Below are positions 51,979 through 61,512 of a stretch of DNA of 64,000 bases, in pieces. This DNA is from Coleofasciculus sp. LEGE 07092 (GTDB lineage Bacteria; Cyanobacteriota; Cyanobacteriia; Cyanobacteriales; Coleofasciculaceae), in assembly GCF_015207375.1 (NCBI RefSeq), contig NZ_JADEWY010000008.1:18323-82322 (forward strand). The letters are read 5' to 3'. How positions within the stretch are numbered: position 1 is the stretch's first letter; each line of letters opens with the position of its first letter. Under the pieces are notes generated by a model. The model ran no database searches, was not told the DNA's origin, and saw only the letters and a list, made by a program, of their open reading frames with translations. The position numbers and the translations under genes are program-made.

Positions 51979-54012
51979 ATGTTGAAAGACCAGCCTACTA
52001 ACCGCGATGCCTTTCGCCTCAGCGCCCAAGAACAAACCCAACTAAAACACCTTGCCGATTACTCCCAGGTGCAATCTTTATCGGAAATTTGGGCTCTTGC
52101 TGCCCAACACTTTGGAGACACCCTTGCCCTTAATGATCCGCATTCGGTCGGAGGACACGACGATACAACCTCAACCTTTACCTATGCCCAGTTATACCAG
52201 CAAATTCGGCAATTTGCTGTCGGGTTGCAAGCCTTGGCTTTCCCATTACTATCGAATCCAACGGATAACCCCACCCGAATTGCCCTAGTTGCCGACAACA
52301 GTCCCCGATGGTTCGTTGCCGATCAAGGAATTATGATGGCAGGGGCAGCAAATGTCGTGCGCAGTGCGCAGGCAGAGCGAGAGGAACTCCTGTATATTCT
52401 ATCCCATAGCGGCAGCAGCGCTTTGGTGGTAGAAAACCTCAAAACCCTCAAAAAAATACGCACCAGTCTCGACTCTCTGCCCATTGAATGGATCATCTTG
52501 CTATCTGATGAAACTCCCCCAGAAGAAGAAACTCTCAAAATATTTAACTTTCCCCAACTGATGGACGTTGGGAAAACCCAAGCCCTACAGCCTACCTGTA
52601 ACAACCGAGAGACGCTAGCGACTCTGATGTATACGTCAGGAACAACAGGTCAACCGAAGGGCGTGATGTTGACTCACGGGAATTTACTTCACCAAGTCAA
52701 TACCTTTGGTACAGTCCTTCAACCTCACGTAGGCGATCGCATTCTCAGCATTTTACCAACCTGGCACGTCTACGAACGGACTGTCGAGTACTTTTTGCTC
52801 TCCCAAGGCTGTACTCAAACTTACACTAACATCCGCCATGTCAAGACAGACTTGAAAACGTTCAAACCCATTTACATGGTGGGTGTCCCTCGGCTATGGG
52901 AATCTATCTATGAGGGTGTGCAGAAACAGTTTCGTGAACAACCTGCTAACAAGCAGAAATTAGTGGATACTTTACTCGGCATCAGCCAGCGCTATATTGA
53001 GGCACGACGAATTTCTCAAGGGTTGAGTATCCATCACCTCAACCCCTCACCGAGTCAACGCCTTAAGGCTAAACTGCAAGCATCTGCCCTCTTCCCCTTC
53101 CATGCATTAGCGGACAAACTCGTTTATCAAAAAGTGCGCGAAGCAACGGGCGGTCAGATTAAAACCATTATCAGCGGCGGTGGTTCCCTGGCAATGCACT
53201 TGGAGAACTTTTTTGAAATAATCGGTGTTGAAATCTTAGTCGGTTATGGGCTAACCGAAACCTCTCCCGTGACAAATGTCCGCCGCATTGAGCGCAACCT
53301 ACGGCGTTCTTCGGGACTACCCATGCCAGGAACTAACATTCGGATTGTTGAACCTGAAACTCGCCAACCTTTACCCAAAGGAGAAAAAGGTTTGGTTATG
53401 GTAAAAGGTCCCCAAGTCATGGAAGGCTATTATCAAAACCCAGAAGCAACGGCAAAAGCAATTGATTCGGAGGGGTGGTTTGATACCGGGGACTTGGGTT
53501 GGATTACTCCCCAAAACGATTTGGTACTCACTGGACGAGCAAAAGATACTATCGTACTCACCAATGGAGAAAATATCGAGCCACAACCGATTGAAGATGC
53601 TTGTTTGCGGAGTGCTTACATTGATCAAATTATGCTAGTGGGTCAAGATCAGCGATCGCTCGGTGCTTTAATTGTGCCCAACCTCGAAGCCCTGCAACAG
53701 TGGGCAGACTCTCAGAATTTTACCCTGTGTTTACCCGAGTCCGATAAGGTAAAATCGGCAAGCGAAGGCTCGGAGGCAATCCGGAGCGCTATTGATTTAA
53801 ATGGTAAAGAGATTCAGAACTTGTTTCGACAAGAACTAAAGCGAGAAGTCCAAAATCGTCCCGGTTATCGCCCTGATGACCGTATTGGTGTGTTTAAGCT
53901 GATTTTAGAACCATTTTCCATTGAAAATGGCATGATGACTCAGACGCTGAAAATTCGGAGAGCCGTTGTCACGGAACGGTATCGCGATATTATTAACGGG
54001 ATGTTTGCCTGA
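51979..54012 (+). CDS. aas: long-chain acyl-ACP/acyl-CoA synthetase (AMP-forming)
   Basis: 677 residues from ATG 51979 with AAGGA before it. AMP-binding motifs: LMYTSGTTGQPKGVMLTHGN (P-loop), SILPTWHVYERTVEYFLLSQGC, GYGLTETSPV, GWFDTGDLGWI and LTGRAKDTIVLTNGENI. The overall length and the HVYERTVEYF block match cyanobacterial Aas (slr1609 type), which activates free fatty acids to acyl-ACP for membrane recycling. The final GMMTQTLKIRR has the conserved lysine. Aas, FadD and long-chain synthetases cannot be told apart with certainty here. Confidence 0.88.
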   Translation: MLKDQPTNRDAFRLSAQEQTQLKHLADYSQVQSLSEIWALAAQHFGDTLALNDPHSVGGHDDTTSTFTYAQLYQQIRQFAVGLQALAFPLLSNPTDNPTRIALVADNSPRWFVADQGIMMAGAANVVRSAQAEREELLYILSHSGSSALVVENLKTLKKIRTSLDSLPIEWIILLSDETPPEEETLKIFNFPQLMDVGKTQALQPTCNNRETLATLMYTSGTTGQPKGVMLTHGNLLHQVNTFGTVLQPHVGDRILSILPTWHVYERTVEYFLLSQGCTQTYTNIRHVKTDLKTFKPIYMVGVPRLWESIYEGVQKQFREQPANKQKLVDTLLGISQRYIEARRISQGLSIHHLNPSPSQRLKAKLQASALFPFHALADKLVYQKVREATGGQIKTIISGGGSLAMHLENFFEIIGVEILVGYGLTETSPVTNVRRIERNLRRSSGLPMPGTNIRIVEPETRQPLPKGEKGLVMVKGPQVMEGYYQNPEATAKAIDSEGWFDTGDLGWITPQNDLVLTGRAKDTIVLTNGENIEPQPIEDACLRSAYIDQIMLVGQDQRSLGALIVPNLEALQQWADSQNFTLCLPESDKVKSASEGSEAIRSAIDLNGKEIQNLFRQELKREVQNRPGYRPDDRIGVFKLILEPFSIENGMMTQTLKIRRAVVTERYRDIINGMFA

Positions 54013-54151
54013 TGTGAGGGTCAGAATGTGAGGGAGTCCGCAGGAAGGTATCTCGTTGCTCTTGACCTTAGCGTTTTCCCCTTGGTTTTCCCTGAATTGG
54101 GTTATCCTTTAAACCGTTCAACCTTCAGATTTACCTACTAGCAAGACGTAT

Positions 54152-54610
54152 ATGACTCAAGCAGAAGACTCTAAATCAAGCCTGCTCTTGAAGCGACCCA
54201 TAAATATTAAAGCCATTGTGACACCTCGTTGGAAGGAGGAGGTTCAACAACAACTACAGGCGCAGATTAACCAACTTGACTCCCAGCTCCAACAGTTAGA
54301 CTTGCAAGGACAACGGGCGATCGCTGAACTTCAAAAGCAGAACATACAACCTCCTGGTCCCCAGATCAAGCAACAAATTGAAAGTATTCAGCTTCAAGTC
54401 AACCAAAAGAAAAGCGAACTTCTCGAGCAGAAAAACCAGCAACTCCAGCAACTTCAACAAGTGCAGATGCTGGAACTCGACCAAGAAGTGAATCAAGGTC
54501 AACTTGAAAGCTTCTTCCGCGTCGAACCGGGAGATAACCTGGTGCGTAAAATGCAGGTCGAAATTCTACTGCGGGATGGAGTAGTCGAAGAAATTCGTGG
54601 CGATGTCTAG
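54152..54610 (+). CDS. YlqD-family protein
   Basis: 152 residues. A short N-terminal segment (LLLKRPINIKAIVTPRWKEEVQQQLQ) precedes a long Gln-rich coiled coil (about 30-110) and a conserved C-terminal strand VEILLRDGVVEEIRGDV. This is the YlqD family, of unknown function in Bacillus and cyanobacteria. Soluble and likely oligomeric through the coiled coil. Confidence 0.88.
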   Translation: MTQAEDSKSSLLLKRPINIKAIVTPRWKEEVQQQLQAQINQLDSQLQQLDLQGQRAIAELQKQNIQPPGPQIKQQIESIQLQVNQKKSELLEQKNQQLQQLQQVQMLELDQEVNQGQLESFFRVEPGDNLVRKMQVEILLRDGVVEEIRGDV

Positions 54611-54666
54611 GCGCTAAGATGAAAATTGTAGAGACGTGCCATGGCGCGTCTTATCACAATTGAGGT

Positions 54667-55200
54667 CTACAGACAAAGTTCTGCTGACCAATCTTGATGA
54701 CCACGCCCTGGCTGGCATTTGAACTGGGAACCTGCCCATACCATCTCCCAGTGTTTGCCAGTTTGGGCGGATAGGTTTTCCTCTAACTCAACTCGATACT
54801 GGGTGCTATTCACCGAATCATCGCCAATTCCAGTTTGAATGAGGGTGACAATAGCTTGATCGGGTTGGGGATAATCTACAGTAACAGATTGGGAACCGGG
54901 TTCTGATTCGGGTAAACCAAAGACGGAGAGTGCGATCGCTTTTGGATCACTGCCGATTAAGTCAGTATCTGACCTATTTGATAGGTCAATCGGTTTGTAG
55001 CTTTGCCGATTAGCATTACCAGTTGTATTTTTTGCTTGGACTGTCGAATTAGTTGACTTGAAGGCTTGGCTGCGTTGGTGTTCAAGTGACTCCCTAGCGG
55101 TAGGAGTTGGTTCGGAGCGATCGCTGATGTTACTGCAAGCCGTCAGCGTCATTGCTGTACTGATTAGAATTATAAGAACGCTTTTGAAGGAATTAAACAT
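54667..55200 (-). CDS. putative lipoprotein, unknown
   Basis: 177 residues with a lipoprotein signal: MFNSFKSVLIILISTAMTL, then the lipobox LTAC with the lipidated Cys. A Ser/Thr/Gln-rich linker leads to a C-terminal domain with alternating strands (VTVDYPQPDQAIVTLIQTG, YRVELEE, HWEMVWAGSQFKC). Two cysteines near the end (QFKC, AELC) could form a disulfide. The family is not recognised. Predicted in the periplasm or outer membrane. Confidence 0.75.
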   Translation of the reverse strand: MFNSFKSVLIILISTAMTLTACSNISDRSEPTPTARESLEHQRSQAFKSTNSTVQAKNTTGNANRQSYKPIDLSNRSDTDLIGSDPKAIALSVFGLPESEPGSQSVTVDYPQPDQAIVTLIQTGIGDDSVNSTQYRVELEENLSAQTGKHWEMVWAGSQFKCQPGRGHQDWSAELCL

Positions 55201-55462
55201 CAGCTATATCTATCGAGAATAGGGAGTGGGGACTAGGGAGTGGGGCTTTTTGCAAACAGAACACGGATGGCGCTTAACTCTCTCATTGTAGCTGATTGCT
55301 TTTTTGTCAATAGTATTTGCGACACTTGTTACTTTTATTAACTAAAGAGATTGTTTGAATTTAGAATTTAGGCAGTTGCAAGGTCATTCCTCAAGCTACA
55401 ATGCGATCTGGCAAACGTTGTTTCCATCTCACTCACGTCCAGTTAGTTCGGAATACCGCCTC

Positions 55463-56752
55463 ATGATCCACGAAGTTTTCATGCCCGCCCTCAGCTCCAC
55501 CATGACCGAAGGCAAGATTGTTTCTTGGGTGAAATCCCCTGGCGACAGGGTTGAAAAAGGTGAAACCGTAGTGGTGGTTGAGTCAGATAAAGCGGACATG
55601 GATGTAGAGTCGTTTTATGAAGGCTATCTGGCAGTCATTACGGTGCCAGCGGGTCAATCTGCGCCTGTGGGTGCTGCAATTGCACTATTGGCAGAAACTC
55701 AAGACGAAATCGAGGCAGCACAGCAACAAGGGACTCAATTGAGTTCAACATCAGAAGCGGCGAGTCCTCAAAAAGCAGCGGCACCGACACCTGAACCCGT
55801 CACGGCTGCCCCAGCCCCACCCCAAGATACTCCTAGTCGCCGCAATGGGCGCTTAATTGCCTCACCTCGCGCTAAGAAGTTAGCAAAAGAATTAAAGGTC
55901 GAGTTGGGTACACTGACTGGGAGTGGACCCCATGGGCGCATTGTCGCTGAAGATGTGGAAGCGGCTGCTGGAAAAGCCCCGACACCCGCAGCCACGACAG
56001 CAGCACCACCTAAGCAACCCACTCCCACTCCGACTGCCCAACCCGCAGCGACTCCAGGGGCTCCTGTAGCAGTGCCTGTGGGTGAAGTCGTACCATTCAA
56101 TACCCTACAAAATGCGGTTGTCCGGAGTATGGTTGCCAGCCTCCAAGTGCCTACCTTCCGGGTTGGTTACACTATCACCACGGATGAGCTAGATAAGTTA
56201 TACAAGCAAATCAAATCCAAAGGTGTGACGATGACAGCACTGCTAGCTAAGGCAGTAGCCCTCACCCTGAAAAAACATCCGGCAGTGAATGCTAGCTATG
56301 CAGAAGGAGGCATTCAATATCACAGTGGTGTTAATGTTGCCGTAGCCGTGGCAATGGCAGATGGTGGACTGATAACACCCGTGTTGCAAAAGGCGGATGA
56401 AGTCGATATTTATTCCTTGTCTCGCAATTGGAAAGCCTTAGTAGAACGCTCTAGGCTCAAGCAGTTGCAGCCAGAGGAATACAATTCAGGCACCTTTACA
56501 ATATCCAATTTGGGAATGTTTGGGGTTGATCGCTTTGACGCTATCTTGCCACCGGGACAGGGGGCAATTTTGGCAGTTGGGGCAGCGCGTCCGCAAGTGG
56601 TTGCAACTGATAACGGCATGATGGGAGTGCGGCGTCAGATGCAGGTTAATATGACGTGTGACCATCGAATTATCTACGGTGCAGATGCAGCAGCGTTCCT
56701 ACAAGATTTAGCGAAGTTGATTGAAACGGAAATCCAATCTCTAACACTTTGA
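55463..56752 (+). CDS. pdhC: pyruvate dehydrogenase E2, dihydrolipoamide acetyltransferase
   Basis: 429 residues from ATG 55463; an upstream in-frame start at 55355 gives an implausible leader. Lipoyl domain 1-75 with lipoyl Lys43 (ESDKADMDVESF), a Pro/Ala-rich linker, the E3-binding domain (ASPRAKKLAKELKVELGTL and GPHGRIVAEDV), a second linker, and the catalytic domain (VPTFRVGYTITTDEL, GTFTISNLGMFGVDRFDAI, CDHRIIYGADAAAFL with catalytic His). The core catalyses acetyl transfer to CoA. The YGAD variant of the DHRxxxG motif is typical of cyanobacterial/plastid E2. Confidence 0.95.
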   Translation: MIHEVFMPALSSTMTEGKIVSWVKSPGDRVEKGETVVVVESDKADMDVESFYEGYLAVITVPAGQSAPVGAAIALLAETQDEIEAAQQQGTQLSSTSEAASPQKAAAPTPEPVTAAPAPPQDTPSRRNGRLIASPRAKKLAKELKVELGTLTGSGPHGRIVAEDVEAAAGKAPTPAATTAAPPKQPTPTPTAQPAATPGAPVAVPVGEVVPFNTLQNAVVRSMVASLQVPTFRVGYTITTDELDKLYKQIKSKGVTMTALLAKAVALTLKKHPAVNASYAEGGIQYHSGVNVAVAVAMADGGLITPVLQKADEVDIYSLSRNWKALVERSRLKQLQPEEYNSGTFTISNLGMFGVDRFDAILPPGQGAILAVGAARPQVVATDNGMMGVRRQMQVNMTCDHRIIYGADAAAFLQDLAKLIETEIQSLTL

Positions 56753-57783
56753 TAAAGGACTGGTTTTCAAGACATAAAATTAGGCGGCGTGTCAGGAGAA
56801 AACGTCGCCCTACATTCCGTCTCAGTCTCCTAACCCTGCTGGCATGGGGTATCGTGATGCTTTTCCCGATAGCTCAACCAATTCAAGCCCAACATTGGCA
56901 GCCTGTGCGCGGTGGTATCACGTTTGGTATCAGTGGCATGGCTCTGGTAGAACAACAAGATGATGCCTATCGGTTTCTTATCGTCCATGACAACAAAAAG
57001 CCTAGTGAAGGGCGTATCGCCATCATCAAGGTGACAGATACAGATGCGCCTCAGTACTTGCCCTTAAACTGGTCAAGGAACAGAGAGTTACCCGTCGATT
57101 TAGAAGCCCTAACGACTGTTCCAGGCGCACGAGAAACCGTTTTTATGGCATCAACGAGTTCAGGGAAAATCTATTGTATCCGGCTAAATCCTGATAGTCA
57201 GGATATTTCAGTACTCAATGTTTTTCAGTTACCTGGTGTCCCCGAAGATAACAATCTAGAAGGGTTTGCCCTGCAACAAATTAACGGCAAATTACTGGCA
57301 GTTTGGGGGCATCGAGGGGCGAATGAAGAACCGGGAATTCTTTACTGGGGATGGTTGAACTCAAAGACTTACCAAATTTCTCCACAGGGTTCAACTCCTC
57401 TAAGAGTCCCATTCCCGATTGGCAATGTTCGCCATATTTCCGACTTGAAGGTAGATTCGGCTGGAGTGGTTTACATTACTGCCGTAACCGATAACGGTGA
57501 TGATGGACCATTTCAATCGGCTGTGTACGTTGCTGGCGCATTTACCCAACAGAGCGATCGCTTCCAATTTCGCCAAAACTTTTCTTTAGTTCCCCTTTAT
57601 CGTCTAAATTATCACAAGGTAGAAGCCATTGAACTCGTACCTGGTGCAGCCGGTGGTATCTTTTTGGGTACAGATGATGAAAATATGGGATCGTCAATTT
57701 GGGGAGTAGGGAGTAGGGAGTGGAGAAGAAAAGTAAATGTATCTCACTTAATATATAGCAATCCTAAAGTAGCGTTATGCTGA
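56749..57783 (+). CDS. secreted protein of unknown function, C-terminus overwritten by a repeat
   Basis: 344 residues if read from TTG 56749, which overlaps the E2 stop codon; no better in-frame start is present. A basic N-terminus (KIRRRVRRKRR) and hydrophobic helix (LSLLTLLAWGIVMLFPIAQ) form a long signal peptide cleaved near IQAQ. The mature part has DNKKPSEGRIAIIKV, YLPLNWSRNRELPVDLEALT and repeated propeller-like strands (AVWGHRGANEEPGILYWGW). After FLGTDDENMGSSI (from 57701) the sequence is the GGAGTAGGGAGTAGGGAGTG repeat, then a nonsense tail, so the natural end has probably been replaced by a repeat insertion. Function unknown. Confidence 0.65.
   Translation: MIKDWFSRHKIRRRVRRKRRPTFRLSLLTLLAWGIVMLFPIAQPIQAQHWQPVRGGITFGISGMALVEQQDDAYRFLIVHDNKKPSEGRIAIIKVTDTDAPQYLPLNWSRNRELPVDLEALTTVPGARETVFMASTSSGKIYCIRLNPDSQDISVLNVFQLPGVPEDNNLEGFALQQINGKLLAVWGHRGANEEPGILYWGWLNSKTYQISPQGSTPLRVPFPIGNVRHISDLKVDSAGVVYITAVTDNGDDGPFQSAVYVAGAFTQQSDRFQFRQNFSLVPLYRLNYHKVEAIELVPGAAGGIFLGTDDENMGSSIWGVGSREWRRKVNVSHLIYSNPKVALC
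57700..57770. repeat. divergent copy of dispersed repeat, inside a reading frame
   Basis: GGGGAGTAGGGAGTAGGGAG, then GTATCTCACTTAATATATAGC, resembles the repeat of 18112-18164 and 21356-21408 (about 50 bp unit). Confidence 0.55.
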
Positions 57784-57957
57784 ACCAATCGTTTGGGGTT
57801 AGTAAGTAAGTCTCTGACAAGGGCTGCAATAGGAAAATAAGTGGCTGCACTAGTCTCAGTGTAAGGGTTTGGTGGGATTTTTAGATATTTGTGATCGCTT
57901 TTGCCGATAGTCCAAAGGTTGTGACACTCTTGTATTAGAATTTTTCCTTTCCTTACA

Positions 57958-59271
57958 ATGCCAATGCAGGATTCTCGCAACTACTACGAAATTCTGGAAG
58001 TCCCGCCAGAAGTAACTCCTCAAGACTTAAAAAAAGCGTATCGTCGCCTTGCCCGCCAGTACCACCCAGACTTGCATCCAGAAAACCCAGCCGCAGGCGA
58101 GAGATTTAAAGCCATTTGCCAAGCGTATCACGTTCTCTCTGACCCAGTGCAACGCAGTCAGTACGACCAAGGCTTTGATAGCGATCGCAATCTGTCTGAA
58201 CCCGTCGGACTGACAGCTAAAGATATCTACACTCAGGCAGTTTCTAAAGCTTTGAATAAAGAGTATCAGGCGGCAATTGAGAATTGCAACCGAGCCATTG
58301 AACTCAATCCTGATTTTGTTGAAGCCTATGTGGAGCGGGGTGTATCGCGGTACAAACTAGGAAATGCGCGAGGGGCGCTCCAAGACTGCAATCAGGCATT
58401 GAGAATTGATCCTAACTATGCCCGAGCCTACTATTACCAGGGGAGAGCCCGTTACCGACTGGGGTATACGCAAGCTGCAATTGAAGCTTACACACAAGCG
58501 ATCGCTCAAGCACCAGATCGTGCCCGAGTTTACTATTATCGGGGTTTAGCGAACAAAGACTTGAAGGACAATGAGCAGGCAGTTGAGGATCTGCAACAAG
58601 CCGCAGAACTGTTTAACGAGCAAGGGGATCGAACGGGTTATGAGTTGGCTAAAGAAACCCTCAGAACGTTGAACCAGAGTTGGTCGGGATTAGGGACATC
58701 TTACCCAATTCGTGCGATCGCGATCGTGACTTCGGTACTTTGGAATACAGTCCAAACCTTCCAATCTTTTGCACTAAATCCTCCTGGAGGATTGCTGCCA
58801 GCTTTTGCCAGTCTAGATAAGCAACGAGCCGTGGTTGTCGGGATATTATTTGCTGGTATTTTTAATCTCTGCTTTGTCTGCACTGCTTATTTCAGTTGGC
58901 AAAATTTAGTTAAGGTATCCATCATTAAATTAGTTGTTGTGGGAATAGTACCGTTTTTGACACTGACAGTGATCAGTGCAAGTACTCGTACAATAACGCG
59001 CAGTTCGGGAAGTATAGCTGGCGATATTTTCTTGGCAGGTGCTGTGTTAATGCCGTTGAGTTTTCTGGTTATCGCTAGCAGTATCTCTACCACCTTGGGC
59101 ATCCAGATTATGGTAATTATTACCGTCTTTGTCAGTTGCTATACGATTCTTACCCTTTACAGTGGTTGCACTCAGATTGCCAATTTATCCGAAACCACGG
59201 CAGCAGTATTAGTGCCGATAATGCTGCTGGTAAGTGGTTGGTTTTCTTACTGGGCTTTTACAGTAATGTAG
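57958..59271 (+). CDS. J-domain protein with TPR repeats and C-terminal membrane domain
   Basis: 437 residues. J domain 1-70: NYYEILEVPPEVTPQDLKKAYRRLARQYHPD with HPD intact. TPR-like repeats about 90-230 (AIENCNRAIELNPDFVEAYVERGVSRYKLGN, two further copies with ALQDCNQALRIDPNY, AIEAYTQAIAQAPDR). After an amphipathic linker come at least four membrane helices (VGILFAGIFNLCFVCTAYF, LVVVGIVPFLTLTVI, AVLMPLSFLVIASSIS, IMVIITVFVSCYTILTLYSG). J-TPR-membrane proteins recruit Hsp70 to a membrane site; the partner is unknown. A larger relative of the gene at 30637. Confidence 0.93.
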   Translation: MPMQDSRNYYEILEVPPEVTPQDLKKAYRRLARQYHPDLHPENPAAGERFKAICQAYHVLSDPVQRSQYDQGFDSDRNLSEPVGLTAKDIYTQAVSKALNKEYQAAIENCNRAIELNPDFVEAYVERGVSRYKLGNARGALQDCNQALRIDPNYARAYYYQGRARYRLGYTQAAIEAYTQAIAQAPDRARVYYYRGLANKDLKDNEQAVEDLQQAAELFNEQGDRTGYELAKETLRTLNQSWSGLGTSYPIRAIAIVTSVLWNTVQTFQSFALNPPGGLLPAFASLDKQRAVVVGILFAGIFNLCFVCTAYFSWQNLVKVSIIKLVVVGIVPFLTLTVISASTRTITRSSGSIAGDIFLAGAVLMPLSFLVIASSISTTLGIQIMVIITVFVSCYTILTLYSGCTQIANLSETTAAVLVPIMLLVSGWFSYWAFTVM

Positions 59272-59352
59272 GCAGGTTTACAGCAGAATTCAGAAATTAG
59301 AAGTAATGGAACAAGAGTTTAACCCCATTCCCTATTCCCCATTCCCTTAACC

Positions 59353-60144
59353 TCAAAGAGAACTAGAATTGAGGCTTTCTGCTTCACCTTGAGTCTGCGG
59401 CAGGTGTAAGCCACATTCTTGTTTGATACCCCCAAAACGAGTATCGCGTTCGTGTTGGTCAGCAGCAGTAACAGGTCGGCTCGAATGCCAGTCGCCCACT
59501 GTCGCATAGCCCAATTCCCGCAGGGGGTGGTAAGGCAGGTTGTGTACTTTAAAGTATTCGTCTACATCTTGCGTACTCCAGTGGAGAATTGGCAGCACCT
59601 TGTAAATTCCTGACTGGATATCAAACCTGCGCAACGTCTTGCGGTGGTTGGTCTGTTCTGTCCGCAGACCCGCCAGCCACGCCGTTGCTTGGAGTTCCCG
59701 CAACGCCCGGTGCATTGGTTCTACTTTACGCATTTGGTTGTAGTGATCAATGCTTCGAGAAGCCTCAGCAACCATCCCTTCAATATCATCCTGTGTCCAA
59801 AGTCTGCCGTAGAGGGCTTCCATTCGCGCTGGACTAATGAGAGACTGATACACCTTCAGATTGAGGTTCAATCGTGCGGTCAACTGTTCGGCAAATCGGT
59901 AGGTCTTTGGCGGCAAGTAACCTGTATCCACCCAAATCACTGGGATGTCGGGAACTACGCGGGTTACTAAATGCAGCATCAGTGCTGACTGAATGCCGAA
60001 GCTGGTACTCATGACCAGACCATTGCCGAAGGTTTTAGCCGTCCACTCAACAATTGAGAGAGCGTCGGTGTCAGCCAACTGCCGATTCACTGCATCAATA
60101 TTCAGTGTGGAGGTCTCTAATGTTACACTTGCCATTTGATTCAA
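59353..60144 (-). CDS. cysH: phosphoadenylyl-sulfate (PAPS) reductase, or APS reductase
   Basis: 263 residues. N-terminal [14 protein letters not shown] (PP-loop), [36 protein letters not shown] and the C-terminal [10 protein letters not shown] with the catalytic ECGLH cysteine. It reduces activated sulfate to sulfite with thioredoxin. The two Cys pairs that bind a Fe-S cluster in APS reductases are not obvious, so PAPS reductase is favoured. Two ATGs (60144 and 60135) are near the start; the first is used here. Confidence 0.95.
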   Translation of the reverse strand: MNQMASVTLETSTLNIDAVNRQLADTDALSIVEWTAKTFGNGLVMSTSFGIQSALMLHLVTRVVPDIPVIWVDTGYLPPKTYRFAEQLTARLNLNLKVYQSLISPARMEALYGRLWTQDDIEGMVAEASRSIDHYNQMRKVEPMHRALRELQATAWLAGLRTEQTNHRKTLRRFDIQSGIYKVLPILHWSTQDVDEYFKVHNLPYHPLRELGYATVGDWHSSRPVTAADQHERDTRFGGIKQECGLHLPQTQGEAESLNSSSL

Positions 60145-60610
60145 CTCTCACTTTTACTGCCAATCTCTTATCCCAGTTGCATGGGGATTATCTGAAAAAG
60201 GGTTAGGGCAAAGCTGTTTACTTTCTGGTTCTATTGGGATCGGGCGCAACACGGTTCTACTCCACCAAAGGAGAAGAAGCAGAAAAGGTTTAACCAGAGA
60301 CTTGTCCTGTGATTTGCCCAAAACTCCAACTTGCACAACAATAGAATTTTTGATGTTGGTGAGATAGACAGCTAATTTGCTCTGATTCAATTTTACAAGA
60401 TAAATCTACGGTAATTTGGTCGAGATACTGTATTATTTTCCAAATAGGACTTTACCATGGTCAATTGGGAAAGGCAAGCCGATTTCGATCATCCATCCAA
60501 GCTTCAGCCCACGAAAAGCCCTTGTTCCCCCTTGTTCCAAACTAGAATCTTTGTATTCTAGCCAACGTGAGAACCCTGACATCTTGCACTAGTTGCAATA
60601 ACCTGCCAGT
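60145..60610. other. intergenic region, no supported gene
   Basis: 466 bases. A possible 78-codon frame at 60154-60390 on the minus strand has no recognisable content or start signal, so I do not call it. No hairpin stands out. Confidence 0.4.
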
Positions 60611-61408
60611 TTAAAAACTCACAATACCCGACCACTGAACTTTTTTCTCTTGACTGCGGCGGTAGGAAAAAAAATACTCCGGTTGCTGATACGTGCAGTG
60701 CGGCGCGATCGCAACTTGCTCTGAATGAATCCCCAACTGCTCCAACTGTAAGGCATTCACCCGCCGCACATCCAAGCGCACTCGTCCCGGTTGTGGGTCT
60801 TCCAGAAGGGGAGAATCTGCCATCTGTTGCAACAAATTCAGAATTGATTCAGGAGTATCGGCTTTATCCGATGGGATGACACTCGCGGCAACTTCAGCCG
60901 CTACAGCTTCAGAAACCTGATAAACTTCACCGGCGATTGCAGGTCCCATAGCAATGCGCAAATCATCAAGACAACTCCCCTTTTCCAACAATCGAGCGAT
61001 CGCATTTGGCACAATTCGAGAGGCAGTCCCCCGCCAACCTGCATGCACTGCTGCTACCTGTCCCGTCTTATCATCTCCAATCAAGACAGGAGTACAATCA
61101 GCCGTACAAACCCATACTGCCTGGTAGGACTGCTCCGTTAAAATACCATCAGCCCCTGGTCGTTCTGGCTTCTGTTGAGACATCGGGCTTTCAATTTCAG
61201 AAGGCGTCACCACTGTATTACCGTGTACCTGCCGAACCCGATACACTTGAGCCTCATGCTGAAGCGCACCCACAATTTGGTCGGGCGGACGGGGGAAAAA
61301 TGCGGACGTAAAAAAGCCATGATTCCAATTTTGCAGAAGTTTGCAGGTTAAGTAAGGTAATCCTTCCCAGGTGTGCCAATGCCAGTGATGCATCAAACCT
61401 AAATTCAT
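60611..61408 (-). CDS. pgeF: peptidoglycan-editing factor PgeF / purine nucleoside phosphorylase (YfiH)
   Basis: 265 residues. VYRVRQVHGNTVV, GADGILTEQ, VWVCTADCTPVLIGDD and VAAVHAGWRGTASRIV are the signature of the multi-copper polyphenol oxidoreductase-like (LACC1/YfiH) fold, with Cys and His metal ligands. Family members are reported as purine nucleoside phosphorylases and adenosine deaminases, and PgeF controls muropeptide quality. Cytoplasmic, no signal peptide. Divergent from birA with a 104-bp gap. Confidence 0.95.
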   Translation of the reverse strand: MNLGLMHHWHWHTWEGLPYLTCKLLQNWNHGFFTSAFFPRPPDQIVGALQHEAQVYRVRQVHGNTVVTPSEIESPMSQQKPERPGADGILTEQSYQAVWVCTADCTPVLIGDDKTGQVAAVHAGWRGTASRIVPNAIARLLEKGSCLDDLRIAMGPAIAGEVYQVSEAVAAEVAASVIPSDKADTPESILNLLQQMADSPLLEDPQPGRVRLDVRRVNALQLEQLGIHSEQVAIAPHCTYQQPEYFFSYRRSQEKKVQWSGIVSF

Positions 61409-61512
61409 CGTTGAGCAGACAACATCTCTAGGGTAGCGTCAAAGATTCCGGTAGAATATAGAACGTTTTACCAATCGCTGCAATGCCGTTGACGTAGCAT
61501 GGCGTACAACTA

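Noticed and set aside
60154..60390. 78-codon frame on the minus strand upstream of cysH
   Set aside because: No ribosome binding site, no family pattern, and the amino-acid composition looks like a spacer frame.
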